Shown here: positions 1-8,418 of the stretch, one piece after another
Numbering within the stretch: the stretch's first letter is position 1
Layout of the letters: every line of letters starts with the position of its first letter
Assembly (NCBI GenBank): GCA_905221215.1
Contig: CAJNCI010000010.1
Span: forward strand, 1-55,673
Length of the DNA stretch: 55,673 nt
Source of the DNA: a bacterium
GTDB taxonomy: Bacteria > Bacillota > Bacilli > Lactobacillales > Streptococcaceae
Direction of reading: 5' to 3'
Program-made: the position numbers and the translations under genes
Notes under the pieces: model-generated
The model's input: only the letters and a program-made list of their open reading frames with translations
What the model was told of the DNA's origin: nothing
Databases searched by the model: none

Positions 1-1364
1 CTGCAACACCATCTGTCGAACAACCTGCTGTTCCAGAAGCTCCAGTGGTTTCAGAAAAAGGTGAAGCTCTAGTACAACCTGAATTGCCTGAACTTACAGT
101 ACCTACTGAAGAACCTACAACTCCAATCGTACCTGCAACACCATCTGTCGAACAACCCGCTGTTCCAGAAGCTCCAGTGGTTTCAGAAAAAGGTGAACCT
201 CTAGTTCAACCTGAGTTGCCAGAGTTCCATTCAGAAAAAGGTACACCAGAAGTACAACCTGAACTTCCAGAATTCCACGCTGAAACAGGTGACGCTTTAG
301 TTCAACCTGAGTTGCCAGAATATCATGAGTCAAAAGGTGAACCTGAAGTTCAGCCAGCACTTCCTGAATTCAAACTCAAAACAGTTTCTAGAGAAGAAAT
401 TATCAAAATTCCAGCAGAAACAATGAACGTTCCAAATTCTGAGCTAAATGAAGGCGAAACTGAAATTGTCACTCAACCAAAAGATGGTTCCATCACTAGA
501 ACATATGAAGACGTTCTTGACGAACATGATAATGTCCTAAGTACAAAACTTGTGAATGAAACACGAGTTGAAGCTATCAAAGGTGTAACTTCAATCGGTA
601 CAAAACCAGTCAAGAAAGTATTTGGTGAAACAGGTATGTACCGTTTCAGCGAACATCTTTCAGATGAAAACATCCTTTCATTTAGAGAAGATGTTAAGTT
701 AACTGCTGATGAAATCCAGGCTCTCGGTCAAGATGAAATCAACAAACGCGCTGAACAAAATCTTGAAAACACCATCGAAACTCAAGATAAAACACGTCCG
801 AACGTGTCGCAAATGCATACAGCACCACTTTCAGACGAAACAATCAATGCTCTAAACGGTGATACTTATATCAATCATAAGAACATTGGTCTAAAAGTCC
901 TAGAATTGGTGAACGCTGAACGTAAACGCCTTGGTGTCCATGAATTGACATGGTCTGACCCTCTTTACACCCTCACAAAAGTTCGTGCAAACGAAGTACG
1001 TGAAAACGGTGATATCCGTTTCTACACAGAAGATGGTCAAGCATTGAAACACGTTCGTGACAACAAAGGTACAAAATGGTATACCGTTAAAGAAGGTACT
1101 GAATTTGAAGATAGCGCAATGGGTGAAAACCTAGCCCGCTACTCAGTACGTCCAAACATCTACAAAACGTTCAGCGAAAAATACATTGCTGAGAAACTGT
1201 ATGAACAATGGAAAAATTCTCCACACCACTATGCTAATATGATCAAAGATGAATACAACCAATTTGCCTTTGACGTTGCTTATTCAAAATTCTGGAGAGA
1301 CGGATACAATGATGTCAATTATAAACAACAAGGTGTCCTTGGTGTTCAATTGTTTGCTGACTAA
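1..1364 (+). CDS. Secreted/surface protein with tandem repeats, G5 and CAP domains (5' end missing)
   Basis: The reading frame is open from base 3, so the N-terminus lies outside the window. A 132-bp (44-residue) unit beginning ATPSVEQPAVPEAP occurs at bases 3 and 135, nearly identical. Four 16-residue units with the core VQPELPE(F/Y)H follow. Next comes a G5-like segment of about 80 residues (pattern IPAETMNVPNSELNEGETE ... GTKPVKKVFGE). The C-terminal 160 residues form a CAP/SCP domain (LELVNAERKRLGVHELTWSD, MGENLARYS, ending LGVQLFAD). There is no LPXTG motif, membrane helix or choline-binding repeat at the C-terminus, so any anchor must be N-terminal. The same repeat-plus-G5 stalk is typical of streptococcal zinc metalloproteases (Zmp/IgA1 protease), which also anchor N-terminally. 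The function of the CAP domain here is unknown. Confidence 0.85.
   Translation, partial: ATPSVEQPAVPEAPVVSEKGEALVQPELPELTVPTEEPTTPIVPATPSVEQPAVPEAPVVSEKGEPLVQPELPEFHSEKGTPEVQPELPEFHAETGDALVQPELPEYHESKGEPEVQPALPEFKLKTVSREEIIKIPAETMNVPNSELNEGETEIVTQPKDGSITRTYEDVLDEHDNVLSTKLVNETRVEAIKGVTSIGTKPVKKVFGETGMYRFSEHLSDENILSFREDVKLTADEIQALGQDEINKRAEQNLENTIETQDKTRPNVSQMHTAPLSDETINALNGDTYINHKNIGLKVLELVNAERKRLGVHELTWSDPLYTLTKVRANEVRENGDIRFYTEDGQALKHVRDNKGTKWYTVKEGTEFEDSAMGENLARYSVRPNIYKTFSEKYIAEKLYEQWKNSPHHYANMIKDEYNQFAFDVAYSKFWRDGYNDVNYKQQGVLGVQLFAD
3..351 (+). repeat. In-frame coding repeats: 132-bp units then 48-bp units
   Basis: A 132-bp unit starts at base 3 and again at 135 with only scattered changes. 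It is followed by about four 48-bp units encoding SEKGxPxVQPELPEFH-type repeats. The array runs off the left edge, so copy number is unknown. Such arrays change length by slippage or recombination and are prone to collapse in short-read assembly. Confidence 0.85.
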
Positions 1365-1432
1365 TGATACTCATACGACATTGAAAAAATTGAAGTTCAT
1401 GAATTGAATTATGAGTATAAATTGTAATTAAG

Positions 1433-1466
1433 AAAAAATCTTCTTACATTTGTGGGAAGATTTTTT
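1433..1466. terminator. Intrinsic terminator after the CAP-domain gene
   Basis: An 11-bp perfect stem (AAAAAATCTTC / GAAGATTTTTT) with a 12-nt loop, U-rich on both strands, so it could act in either direction. Confidence 0.8.
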
Positions 1467-1551
1467 GGATTCAAAAAATTAGTTTAAAAGACTACGCTAT
1501 TTAAACTAATTTTGAGAATAAATAGAGGTGTTATTTGAAATATATACAGAA

Positions 1552-1578
1552 AAGGAACCCCAACTTGCATTGGAGTTC
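1552..1578. terminator. Imperfect hairpin, possible terminator
   Basis: AGGAAC-C-CCAA pairs with TTGG-A-GTTCCT and is followed by a weak T-rich stretch (CTTGCTTTT). With the terminator at 1433 it occupies the gene-free stretch 1365-1737. No ORF of note is seen there. Confidence 0.45.
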
Positions 1579-1624
1579 CTCTTGCTTTTAATTGTCCGAA
1601 TCAATATTCTTATTTCAAAAAAAG

Positions 1625-1733
1625 GTAGTGAAAAAGGTAGTGATTCGGTTGATTTTTATTGCAATGTAGTGAAATTTAAAATTTCAAGAATCGCTTAAAA
1701 TCAAAGCTTCTCACATCTATTGACGTGTAGTGA
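1625..1733. repeat. Four GTAGTGA repeats at the 3' end of rpmG (attachment-site-like)
   Basis: GTAGTGA occurs at 1625, 1637, 1666 and 1727, all in the same orientation and ending five bases from the rpmG stop codon. The first two lie in a duplicated AAAAAGGTAGTGA unit spaced 12 bp. The 3' end of rpmG is a known integration site for streptococcal integrative and conjugative elements (family knowledge). Directly repeated short motifs beside a gene 3' end resemble integrase arm or core sites. No integrase gene is present, so this would be an empty or relic site. Confidence 0.45.
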
Positions 1734-1737
1734 ATCC

Positions 1738-1887
1738 CTATTTCACTTCTGTAAACACAACGTGTTTGCGAAGTTTTGGTGAGTATTTCTTCAATTGAAG
1801 ACGGTCTGGAGTGTTACGTTTGTTTTTAGAAGTAAGGTACAAGCGTTCACCAGATTCTTTGTGTTCAAGTGTAATATTTACGCGCAT
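1738..1887 (-). CDS. rpmG: 50S ribosomal protein L33
   Basis: The frame encodes 49 residues, starting [17 protein letters not shown] and ending KHVVFTEVK. This is the full length of bacterial L33. It lacks the CxxC pairs of zinc-binding L33, so it is the cysteine-free form. L33 sits near the E site of the large ribosomal subunit. The ATG is preceded by AGAAGGGAGAT on the minus strand, a good ribosome binding site. It lies 15 bp downstream of rpmF and is probably co-transcribed. Its 3' end borders the GTAGTGA repeats, which fits the known use of this gene as an insertion target. Confidence 0.95.
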
Positions 1888-1902
1888 GGTATCTCCCTTC
1901 TA

Positions 1903-2085
1903 TTATTCAGCTGATGCAGCTTTAGCGATTTTACGTCCTTTGTAGTATCCTTTAAGTGATACACGGTGAGAACGTGAGTAATCTCCAGTAGTTTCGTCAA
2001 AGTTAACAGATGGAGCTGTTACTTTGTAGTGTGTACGACGTTTGTTTTTCTTCGCTTTTGAAGTGCGACGTGCAGGTACTGCCAT
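1903..2085 (-). CDS. rpmF: 50S ribosomal protein L32
   Basis: Sixty residues, starting [20 protein letters not shown], the conserved N-terminus of bacterial L32. Positively charged throughout, as expected for a small rRNA-binding protein of the large subunit. The zinc-binding cysteines of some L32 proteins are absent. AAAGGAGAAATC precedes the ATG. First gene of an rpmF-rpmG pair transcribed leftward from a promoter at 2147-2175. The pair is conserved in streptococci. Confidence 0.96.
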
Positions 2086-2146
2086 TTTGATTTCTCCTTT
2101 AGGTATTTATATTCGATTCAATCTACTGATTTTCATCAACCATACT

Positions 2147-2175
2147 AGGATAACACATTTTTTTTGTAAAGTAAA
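2147..2175 (-). promoter_or_regulatory. Promoter of rpmF-rpmG
   Basis: On the minus strand: -35 TTTACT (2175-2170), 17-bp spacer, -10 TATCCT (2152-2147) with an upstream TG, i.e. an extended -10. It lies about 60 bp before rpmF. Confidence 0.6.
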
Positions 2176-2230
2176 GTTACTTGACAAAAAAAGATGAAAA
2201 AATTAAAAGGTCATCAACCAAATTAATCGA

Positions 2231-2245
2231 AATTTTCTGAAAATT
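2231..2245. promoter_or_regulatory. CodY box upstream of ilvD
   Basis: AATTTTCTGAAAATT is a perfect match to the 15-bp CodY consensus AATTTTCWGAAAATT. CodY represses branched-chain amino acid genes when isoleucine/leucine/valine are plentiful. The site lies about 40 bp upstream of the ilvD -10. Confidence 0.9.
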
Positions 2246-2259
2246 CAAGAATTTTCTTC

Positions 2260-2288
2260 TGTTCATTGCCTTTAAAATGTGCTATAAT
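2260..2288 (+). promoter_or_regulatory. Promoter of ilvD
   Basis: Extended -10 TGCTATAAT (TATAAT at 2283-2288) with a weak -35 (TGTTCA, 2260-2265) at 17 bp. It lies just downstream of the CodY box. Confidence 0.7.
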
Positions 2289-2315
2289 AGTAAAAACTGA
2301 AATGGGAGGGATAAG

Positions 2316-4019
2316 ATGACTGAATTAGATAAACGTCACCGCAGCAGCATTTATGACAGTATGGTAAAATCACCAAACCGTGCTATGCTTCGTGCGACTG
2401 GTATGACAGATAAGGACTTTGAAACACCGATTGTGGGAGTGATTTCGACTTGGGCGGAAAATACGCCATGTAACATTCACTTGCATGATTTTGGGAAATT
2501 GGCGAAAGAAGGTGTCAAATCGGCAGGTGCTTGGCCTGTACAGTTTGGTACCATTACCGTAGCGGACGGGATTGCCATGGGAACGCCTGGTATGCGTTTC
2601 TCTCTAACATCTCGTGATATCATTGCGGACTCTATCGAGGCGGCGATGGGTGGTCACAACGTCGATGCCTTTGTCGCTATCGGTGGCTGTGACAAGAACA
2701 TGCCTGGTTCTATGATTGCTATTGCCAATATGGATATCCCAGCTATTTTCGCCTATGGTGGAACTATTGCACCGGGAAATCTTGATGGCAAAGACATTGA
2801 CTTGGTTTCTGTCTTTGAGGGTATCGGAAAATGGAACCACGGTGATATGACGGCTGAGGACGTGAAACGTCTTGAATGTAATGCCTGCCCTGGCCCTGGT
2901 GGCTGTGGTGGTATGTATACAGCTAATACCATGGCGACCGCTATCGAAGTTCTAGGGATGAGTTTGCCAGGTTCTTCATCTCACCCAGCTGAATCAGCTG
3001 ATAAGAAAGAAGACATCGAAGCAGCAGGACGTGCTGTTGTTAAGATGTTGGAGCTTGGTCTCAAACCATCTGATATCTTGACTCGTGAAGCCTTTGAAGA
3101 TGCTATCACTGTAACCATGGCTCTCGGTGGTTCTACAAATGCCACTCTTCACTTGCTTGCCATTGCCCATGCCGCAAATGTTGACTTGTCACTTGAGGAC
3201 TTCAATACAATCCAAGAGCGCGTTCCTCACTTGGCCGACTTGAAACCATCTGGTCAGTATGTCTTCCAAGACCTCTACGAAGTCGGTGGTGTGCCTGCGG
3301 TTATGAGATATCTCTTGGCGAATGGATTCCTTCATGGAGACCGCATCACATGTACTGGTAAGACAGTTGCTGAGAACTTAGCTGACTTTGCAGACCTCAC
3401 ACCAGGTCAAAAAGTCATCATGCCGCTTGAAAATCCTAAACGTGCAGACGGTCCGCTTATCATCTTGAACGGGAACCTTGCCCCTGATGGTGCGGTTGCT
3501 AAAGTATCAGGTGTGAAAGTGCGTCGTCACGTTGGACCAGCTAAGGTCTTTGACTCAGAAGAAGATGCGATTCAGGCCGTTCTGACAGATGAAATCGTTG
3601 ATGGCGATGTAGTCGTTGTCCGTTTCGTTGGACCTAAAGGTGGTCCTGGTATGCCTGAGATGCTGTCACTTTCTTCAATGATTGTTGGTAAAGGTCAAGG
3701 AGATAAGGTGGCCCTCTTGACGGATGGCCGTTTCTCTGGTGGTACTTATGGTCTGGTTGTTGGACATATCGCTCCTGAAGCTCAGGATGGTGGACCAATT
3801 GCCTACCTTCGTACAGGTGATATCGTTACGGTTGACCAAGATACCAAAGAAATTTCCATGGCCGTATCCGAAGAAGAACTTGAAAAACGCAAGGCAGAAA
3901 CAACCTTGCCACCACTCTACAGCCGTGGTGTTCTTGGTAAATATGCCCACATCGTATCATCCGCTTCACGCGGAGCCGTGACAGACTTCTGGAATATGGA
4001 CAAGTCAGGTAAAAAATAA
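2316..4019 (+). CDS. ilvD: Dihydroxy-acid dehydratase
   Basis: 567 residues, normal family length. Catalyses dehydration of dihydroxy acids to 2-keto acids in isoleucine and valine synthesis, using an Fe-S cluster. Conserved cluster motifs are visible: [10 protein letters not shown] and [20 protein letters not shown] in the N-terminal half, and GRFSGGTYG with [16 protein letters not shown] in the C-terminal half. GGGAGGG ends six bases before the ATG. A perfect CodY box lies upstream, so expression should respond to branched-chain amino acid supply. It stands alone here, apart from the other ilv genes, and ends in its own terminator. Confidence 0.97.
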   Translation: MTELDKRHRSSIYDSMVKSPNRAMLRATGMTDKDFETPIVGVISTWAENTPCNIHLHDFGKLAKEGVKSAGAWPVQFGTITVADGIAMGTPGMRFSLTSRDIIADSIEAAMGGHNVDAFVAIGGCDKNMPGSMIAIANMDIPAIFAYGGTIAPGNLDGKDIDLVSVFEGIGKWNHGDMTAEDVKRLECNACPGPGGCGGMYTANTMATAIEVLGMSLPGSSSHPAESADKKEDIEAAGRAVVKMLELGLKPSDILTREAFEDAITVTMALGGSTNATLHLLAIAHAANVDLSLEDFNTIQERVPHLADLKPSGQYVFQDLYEVGGVPAVMRYLLANGFLHGDRITCTGKTVAENLADFADLTPGQKVIMPLENPKRADGPLIILNGNLAPDGAVAKVSGVKVRRHVGPAKVFDSEEDAIQAVLTDEIVDGDVVVVRFVGPKGGPGMPEMLSLSSMIVGKGQGDKVALLTDGRFSGGTYGLVVGHIAPEAQDGGPIAYLRTGDIVTVDQDTKEISMAVSEEELEKRKAETTLPPLYSRGVLGKYAHIVSSASRGAVTDFWNMDKSGKK

Positions 4020-4025
4020 AATCAA

Positions 4026-4056
4026 AAAGCAAGCCAATTTCGGCTTGCTTCTTTTC
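4026..4056 (+). terminator. Terminator of ilvD
   Basis: AGCAAGCC / GGCTTGCT stem with a 6-nt loop, followed by TCTTTTC and preceded by an A-run. Could serve both strands. Confidence 0.85.
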
Positions 4057-4079
4057 ATCTTCAAAAGTGATTTGCCTGC

Positions 4080-4421
4080 TTAACGAGGTGGTAGTCCAAG
4101 GGCAATGCGGCCGTAGCGACTGATTCGTGTGATCTTCCAGGCAGGCGACCAGGTAACTTCAACCTTGACATCTTCGATACCCTCGATTTGTTTCAGACCT
4201 GCGACGATTTCGATAGGCAAGCTTTCGGCACAATCGCAGGCTGTGTCAGTGAAGGTCATGACAATCTTACAGAGCCCCGTTTCATCCAGATTGATTTCAT
4301 AAATCAGTCCTAGATTGTAAACATCCAATTCCACATCTGTATCAAAAACATTCTCTAGTTTTTCGATAATTTGGTCTTGTAAGGCCAAAGCGCGGTCATT
4401 GATTTTGATATCGTCTCTCAT
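4080..4421 (-). CDS. SufT/MIP18-like (DUF59) Fe-S assembly protein
   Basis: 113 residues. The pattern VELDVYNLGLIYEI followed by a cysteine-bearing TFTDTACDCAESLP matches the DUF59 (MIP18/PaaD/SufT) family, which helps mature Fe-S proteins. The family is single-domain, and this length fits. It lies convergent to ilvD, which is an Fe-S enzyme, although that neighbourhood may be chance. GAGGGACTGCT precedes the ATG on the minus strand. The exact client proteins are unknown. Confidence 0.8.
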   Translation of the reverse strand: MRDDIKINDRALALQDQIIEKLENVFDTDVELDVYNLGLIYEINLDETGLCKIVMTFTDTACDCAESLPIEIVAGLKQIEGIEDVKVEVTWSPAWKITRISRYGRIALGLPPR

Positions 4422-4490
4422 AGCAGTCCCTCCACGTGATAAATATCCTCTATTTTCTCATAATTCTGACAATTTGGCAAGTTTTTGATG

Positions 4491-4515
4491 AATTTTCTGA
4501 AAAATATGATAAAAT
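4491..4515 (+). promoter_or_regulatory. CodY-like box and promoter of the Rgg gene
   Basis: AATTTTCTGAAAAAT (4491-4505) matches the CodY consensus at 14 of 15 positions. It directly abuts an extended -10, TGATAAAAT (TAAAAT 4510-4515). A bound repressor would block this promoter. Confidence 0.6.
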
Positions 4516-4544
4516 GAAGAAAATACTCAATTAAGGGGAAGTCT

Positions 4545-5396
4545 ATGGAGCAGATTGGAAAAGTCTTTAGACAATTACGAGAGTCAAGAAATATCTCGCT
4601 GAGACAAGCAACTGGGGGACAATTTTCTCCGTCTATGTTGTCCCGATTTGAAACTGGTCAGAGTGAGCTTTCGGTGGAAAAGTTTCTATTTGCCCTAGAA
4701 AATATATCTGCCAGTGTAGAGGAAATCCTCTTTCTGGCGAGAGGTTTTCAGTATGATACTGATTCTGAGTTGAGAAAAGAAATCCTAGATGTCTTGGATC
4801 TAAAGAACCTAGCACCTCTTGAGGATTTGTATCGCAAGGAATATCAAAAGCATGCCCATTCTCAAAACAAACAGAAACATATTCTAAATGCCATTATTAT
4901 CAAGTCTTATATGAAGAGCATGGATGAAAGGGTGGAGTTAACAGCAGAGGAAGGAAAAGTCCTTCATGACTACTTGTTTTCTACTGAGATTTGGGGAATT
5001 TATGAACTCAATTTGTTCTCGGTCAGTTCTCCATTCTTATCTGTTGCTCTTTTTACTAGATATGTACGAGAAATGGTCCGCAAATCCGATTTTCTAATGG
5101 AAATGTCTGGTAATCGAAACCTGTTTCACACCATGCTATTGAATGGTTTTTTAGCCAGCATTGAATGTGAAGAATTTACCAATGCCTCTTATTTTAAACG
5201 TGTCATCAAAGAGCATTTCTACAAGGAAAATGAGACCTATTTCCGAATTGTCTATTTGTGGGCTGAAGGTCTTCTTGATAGCAAGCAAGGCAGAGTCAAG
5301 GAAGGTCAGAAAAAGATGGAGGATGCTGTCCGTATTTTTGAGATGCTTGGCTGTCACAAATCTGCCGAATACTACAGAAAAACGACCGATTGTTGA
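4545..5396 (+). CDS. Rgg/GadR/MutR family transcriptional regulator
   Basis: 283 residues, typical Rgg length (about 285). Residues 1-60 are an XRE-type helix-turn-helix (IGKVFRQLRESRNISLRQA; SPSMLSRFETGQSELS). The remainder is the helical repeat domain that binds peptide pheromones in this family. AAGGGGAAGTCT precedes the ATG. I looked for a short hydrophobic peptide (SHP) gene in the flanks and did not find a convincing one, so the ligand is unknown. The next gene is an MFS exporter with its own promoter, a plausible target. A CodY-like box overlaps its promoter region. Confidence 0.9.
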   Translation: MEQIGKVFRQLRESRNISLRQATGGQFSPSMLSRFETGQSELSVEKFLFALENISASVEEILFLARGFQYDTDSELRKEILDVLDLKNLAPLEDLYRKEYQKHAHSQNKQKHILNAIIIKSYMKSMDERVELTAEEGKVLHDYLFSTEIWGIYELNLFSVSSPFLSVALFTRYVREMVRKSDFLMEMSGNRNLFHTMLLNGFLASIECEEFTNASYFKRVIKEHFYKENETYFRIVYLWAEGLLDSKQGRVKEGQKKMEDAVRIFEMLGCHKSAEYYRKTTDC

Positions 5397-5433
5397 ATAT
5401 CTGCAAACCAAGAAAATAATTTGAAATTTTAAG

Positions 5434-5479
5434 CGATAGAACTCTTGACTACTCTCGGGTTATCAAAGAGATTTTATCG
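5434..5479 (+). terminator. Probable terminator of the Rgg gene
   Basis: CGATAGAA-CTCTT-GA pairs with TCAAAGAGATTTTATCG across a loop of about 15 nt, followed by TTGTTTTG. The stem has small bulges and the U-tract is interrupted. Confidence 0.5.
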
Positions 5480-5538
5480 TTGTTTTGCTTATTTTGTGTG
5501 TTGCATATATTCAAAAAAATTTCTCGCTAATTCATAAG

Positions 5539-5547
5539 TGCTATACT
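5539..5547 (+). promoter_or_regulatory. Extended -10 promoter of the MFS gene
   Basis: TGCTATACT with no good -35 at 17 bp. A weak -35 plus extended -10 is the pattern expected for a promoter needing an activator such as the upstream Rgg (inference). Confidence 0.5.
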
Positions 5548-5593
5548 ATGGTCATACTTCATATTGAACTTATAACAAGAAGGGAGATTACCT

Positions 5594-6841
5594 ATGAAAC
5601 TATTGTTTAGAAATCAAGCTTATCGTCTTTTGACTTTGTCACGCTTCTTCAATGCTTTTGGTGCTTCAATTTTTAACCTGGTATTTATCGTCTATGCATC
5701 GACCTTGCCACAAGCTTCGTTTGCGGTTGCTATGGCGAATATTGTCATGATTCTTCCGACTTTCTTTACAGTTTTTGTAGGGATTCGAGCAGATTATACG
5801 AGGGACAAAGTCAAATGGATGACCTATAGCGGTTTGTTTCAGGCGGTTTTATTTTTTCTAGCAGCCCTAGTTGTCCAGCAAGCTAGTCTCTTTGCATTTT
5901 CTAGCCTGTGTTTAATCAATGTCATTAGTGATGTCATCAGTGATTTTGCTGGTGGTTTGCGCATGCCTCTCGTTAAGGAAAAAGTAGCTGAAGAGGATTT
6001 GATGGAGGCTTATTCTTTTTCCCAGTTCATCACCTATATTTCAGCTATTGGTGGTCAAGCTTTTGGAGTCTGGCTCTTAGGGCTATCGGTCAATAATTTT
6101 TCCCTCGTTGCGGGAATCAATGCCTGTTTCTTCCTAGTATCAGCCGTCATCCTCTTTTTAGGAAAAAGCAAATTGAGTCTGTCAATGTCATCTGCTGATG
6201 GTGAATCACTAAAAAATGAGAAGCTTTCTATCAAAGAGCAGTTCCTAACAATTTACCGAAATTTACGCCTCGTTTTTCTTAAAAGTGGACAGAAAAACTT
6301 TGGTTTCATGATCTTTGCTGTCTTGCTTATCAATGCCATGGGTGGCGCTCTAGGAAGCATCTATAACGTCTTCTTTTTGAGCCATTCTCTCTTGAATTTT
6401 TCTTACACAGAGGCACTATTTATCGAGCAAGTCTGTGTTTTATTAGCAATTATCATCAGTAGCCTTACGGGAAATGATTATTTTGGGAAGCAGTCCTTGC
6501 CTAGATTGATGATGTGGGTGACATTAGGAGTCAGTCTAGTTGGTCTGGCTAACTTATTCAATCAAGTCGTGCTTGGTTTGCTATTTCTCTTTTTAACTCT
6601 GTATGTGTCTGGTAAAGTTCCACCAAAGATTAATGCCATGCTCCTGAAAAATCTAGCTCCAGAGGTTCTAGCTCGTACCAGTAATTTTTTGGGTTTATTG
6701 TTTACCTTATCAGTACCTCTTGGTACAGCCTGTTTTTCACTTGTAGCTGTATGGAATATACAGTTGACTTGGATTTTATTTGTTGTCCTTTCTTTGCTGG
6801 CTATTCTTTTGACAGGTCTTAATCTCAAAAATGATATCTAA
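5594..6841 (+). CDS. MFS transporter
   Basis: 415 residues with about 12 predicted membrane helices in two halves, separated by a hydrophilic loop near residues 195-225. The loop after helix 2 (GIRADYTRDKVKWM) fits the MFS signature region. The family exports drugs, peptides or metabolites using the proton gradient; the substrate cannot be read from sequence. AAGAAGGGAGATTACCT precedes the ATG. It follows an Rgg regulator gene in the same orientation. Its TAA stop is part of the first bases of a BOX element. Confidence 0.85.
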   Translation: MKLLFRNQAYRLLTLSRFFNAFGASIFNLVFIVYASTLPQASFAVAMANIVMILPTFFTVFVGIRADYTRDKVKWMTYSGLFQAVLFFLAALVVQQASLFAFSSLCLINVISDVISDFAGGLRMPLVKEKVAEEDLMEAYSFSQFITYISAIGGQAFGVWLLGLSVNNFSLVAGINACFFLVSAVILFLGKSKLSLSMSSADGESLKNEKLSIKEQFLTIYRNLRLVFLKSGQKNFGFMIFAVLLINAMGGALGSIYNVFFLSHSLLNFSYTEALFIEQVCVLLAIIISSLTGNDYFGKQSLPRLMMWVTLGVSLVGLANLFNQVVLGLLFLFLTLYVSGKVPPKINAMLLKNLAPEVLARTSNFLGLLFTLSVPLGTACFSLVAVWNIQLTWILFVVLSLLAILLTGLNLKNDI

Positions 6842-6992
6842 TACTCTTCGAAAATCTCTTCAAACCACGTCAACGTCGCCTTGCCGTAGATATGGTTACT
6901 GACTTCGTCAGTTCTATCCACAACCTCAAAACATTGTTTTGAGCAACCTGCGGCTAACTTCCTAGTTTGTTCTTTGATTTTCATTGAGTATA
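6840..6992. repeat. BOX element (A-B-C), copy 1
   Basis: Begins ATACTCTTCGAAAATCTC, contains the CGTCGCCTTGCCGTAG segment used by the BOX A1R primer, a central boxB-like part, and ends TTTTCATTGAGTATA (boxC). BOX elements are structured intergenic repeats of S. pneumoniae and close relatives. This copy begins at the stop codon of the MFS gene. Confidence 0.92.
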
Positions 6993-7070
6993 AATCCTAA
7001 TTTTTTTCATACTGTCTTAATCCCTCTATTTATGGTAAAATAAGACTATTAAGTTTAAAGAGGATTCCCT

Positions 7071-8351
7071 ATGAAATTACAAAAACCAAAAGGAACGCAG
7101 GATATTTTACCTGCTGAATCTGCTAAATGGCAGTACGTTGAGGGCTTTGCCCGTGAGATTTTCAAACGCTATAACTATGCAGAAGTGCGCACGCCTATTT
7201 TTGAGCACTACGAGGTCATCAGCCGCTCTGTCGGAGACACAACGGATATCGTAACTAAGGAAATGTACGATTTCTATGACAAGGGTGACCGCCATATTAC
7301 CCTTCGCCCAGAAGGAACTGCGCCCGTTGTCCGTTCTTATGTGGAAAATAAACTCTTCGCTCCAGAAGTGCAAAAGCCAAGTAAGTTCTACTACATGGGC
7401 CCTATGTTCCGCTATGAGCGTCCACAGGCAGGGCGTTTGCGCCAGTTCCACCAGATTGGTGTTGAGTGCTTTGGCTCTAGCAATCCAGCTACCGATGTGG
7501 AAACCATCGCGATGGCAGCTCATTTCTTGAAAGAAATCGGCATCCAAGGTGTCAAATTGCACCTTAATACGCTTGGAAATCCTGAGAGCCGTGCGGCTTA
7601 TCGTCAAGCCTTGATTGACTATTTGACACCGCTCAAGGAGGCCTTGTCTAAGGATAGCCAACGTCGCTTGGAGGAAAATCCTCTCCGTGTCTTGGACTCT
7701 AAGGAGAAAGAAGACAAGGTGGCAGTGGAGAATGCACCGTCTATCTTGGATTTCCTTGATGAAGAAAGCCAAGCTCATTTTGATGCTGTGCGTCAGATGT
7801 TGGAAAATCTTGGAGTAGATTATATCATTGATACCAATATGGTGCGTGGTCTGGACTACTACAACCACACCATTTTCGAGTTCATCACTGAGATTGAGGG
7901 CAATGACCTGACAGTCTGTGCGGGTGGTCGTTACGATGGTTTGGTTTCTTACTTTGGAGGCCCTGAAACTGCTGGCTTTGGTTTTGGACTTGGTGTAGAG
8001 CGCCTGCTTCTCATCCTTGAAAAGCAAGGTGTGGCTCTCCCTATCGAAAACGCCCTAGATGTTTATATCGCAGTCTTGGGTCAAGGGGCAAATATCAAGG
8101 CCTTGGAGTTGGTACAAGCCCTTCGCCAACAAGGATTCAAAGCAGAGCGTGATTACCTCAACCGTAAACTCAAAGCTCAGTTCAAGTCAGCCGATGTCTT
8201 TGCGGCTAAGGCTCTCATCACTCTAGGCGAGAGCGAAGTAGAAAGCGGACAAGTGACAGTCAAGAACAATCAAACACGAGAAGAAGTGCAAGTGTCACTT
8301 GATGCTATCAGCCAAAACTTCTCAGAAATCTTTGAAAAATTAGGCTTTTAA
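7071..8351 (+). CDS. hisS: Histidyl-tRNA synthetase
   Basis: 426 residues, the usual length. Class II synthetase that charges tRNA-His. Motif 2 region [15 protein letters not shown], the histidine-binding [11 protein letters not shown] and [13 protein letters not shown], and motif 3 [10 protein letters not shown] are present, followed by an anticodon-binding domain. AAAGAGGATTCCCT precedes the ATG. A -10-like TAAAAT lies about 30 bp before the ATG, after BOX copy 1. No T-box leader is seen in the 78 bases between the BOX and the start. Confidence 0.97.
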   Translation: MKLQKPKGTQDILPAESAKWQYVEGFAREIFKRYNYAEVRTPIFEHYEVISRSVGDTTDIVTKEMYDFYDKGDRHITLRPEGTAPVVRSYVENKLFAPEVQKPSKFYYMGPMFRYERPQAGRLRQFHQIGVECFGSSNPATDVETIAMAAHFLKEIGIQGVKLHLNTLGNPESRAAYRQALIDYLTPLKEALSKDSQRRLEENPLRVLDSKEKEDKVAVENAPSILDFLDEESQAHFDAVRQMLENLGVDYIIDTNMVRGLDYYNHTIFEFITEIEGNDLTVCAGGRYDGLVSYFGGPETAGFGFGLGVERLLLILEKQGVALPIENALDVYIAVLGQGANIKALELVQALRQQGFKAERDYLNRKLKAQFKSADVFAAKALITLGESEVESGQVTVKNNQTREEVQVSLDAISQNFSEIFEKLGF

Positions 8352-8359
8352 TAGTAGAA

Positions 8360-8396
8360 AAACTGGTCAGGATCTTACTCCTGACCGTTTTCTTTT
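8360..8396 (+). terminator. Terminator of hisS
   Basis: GGTCAGGA / TCCTGACC perfect 8-bp stem with a 6-nt loop, extended by AAAAC/GTTTT and followed by TCTTTTG. Confidence 0.9.
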
Positions 8397-8418
8397 GCAA
8401 AATGACAAAAATCATAAA

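Noticed and set aside
1365..1737. CRISPR-like or integrase remnant in the gap after the CAP gene
   Set aside because: Only short unspaced repeats and hairpins are present; no regular spacers and no integrase-coding fragment could be read.
6842..7070. T-box or other amino acid leader in front of hisS
   Set aside because: The region is a BOX element followed by a short promoter gap; no T-box motif or specifier stem can be placed.
7107..8027. Long minus-strand ORF (306 codons) opposite hisS
   Set aside because: It is antisense to a conserved synthetase, has no recognisable motifs, and its openness reflects codon bias of hisS.
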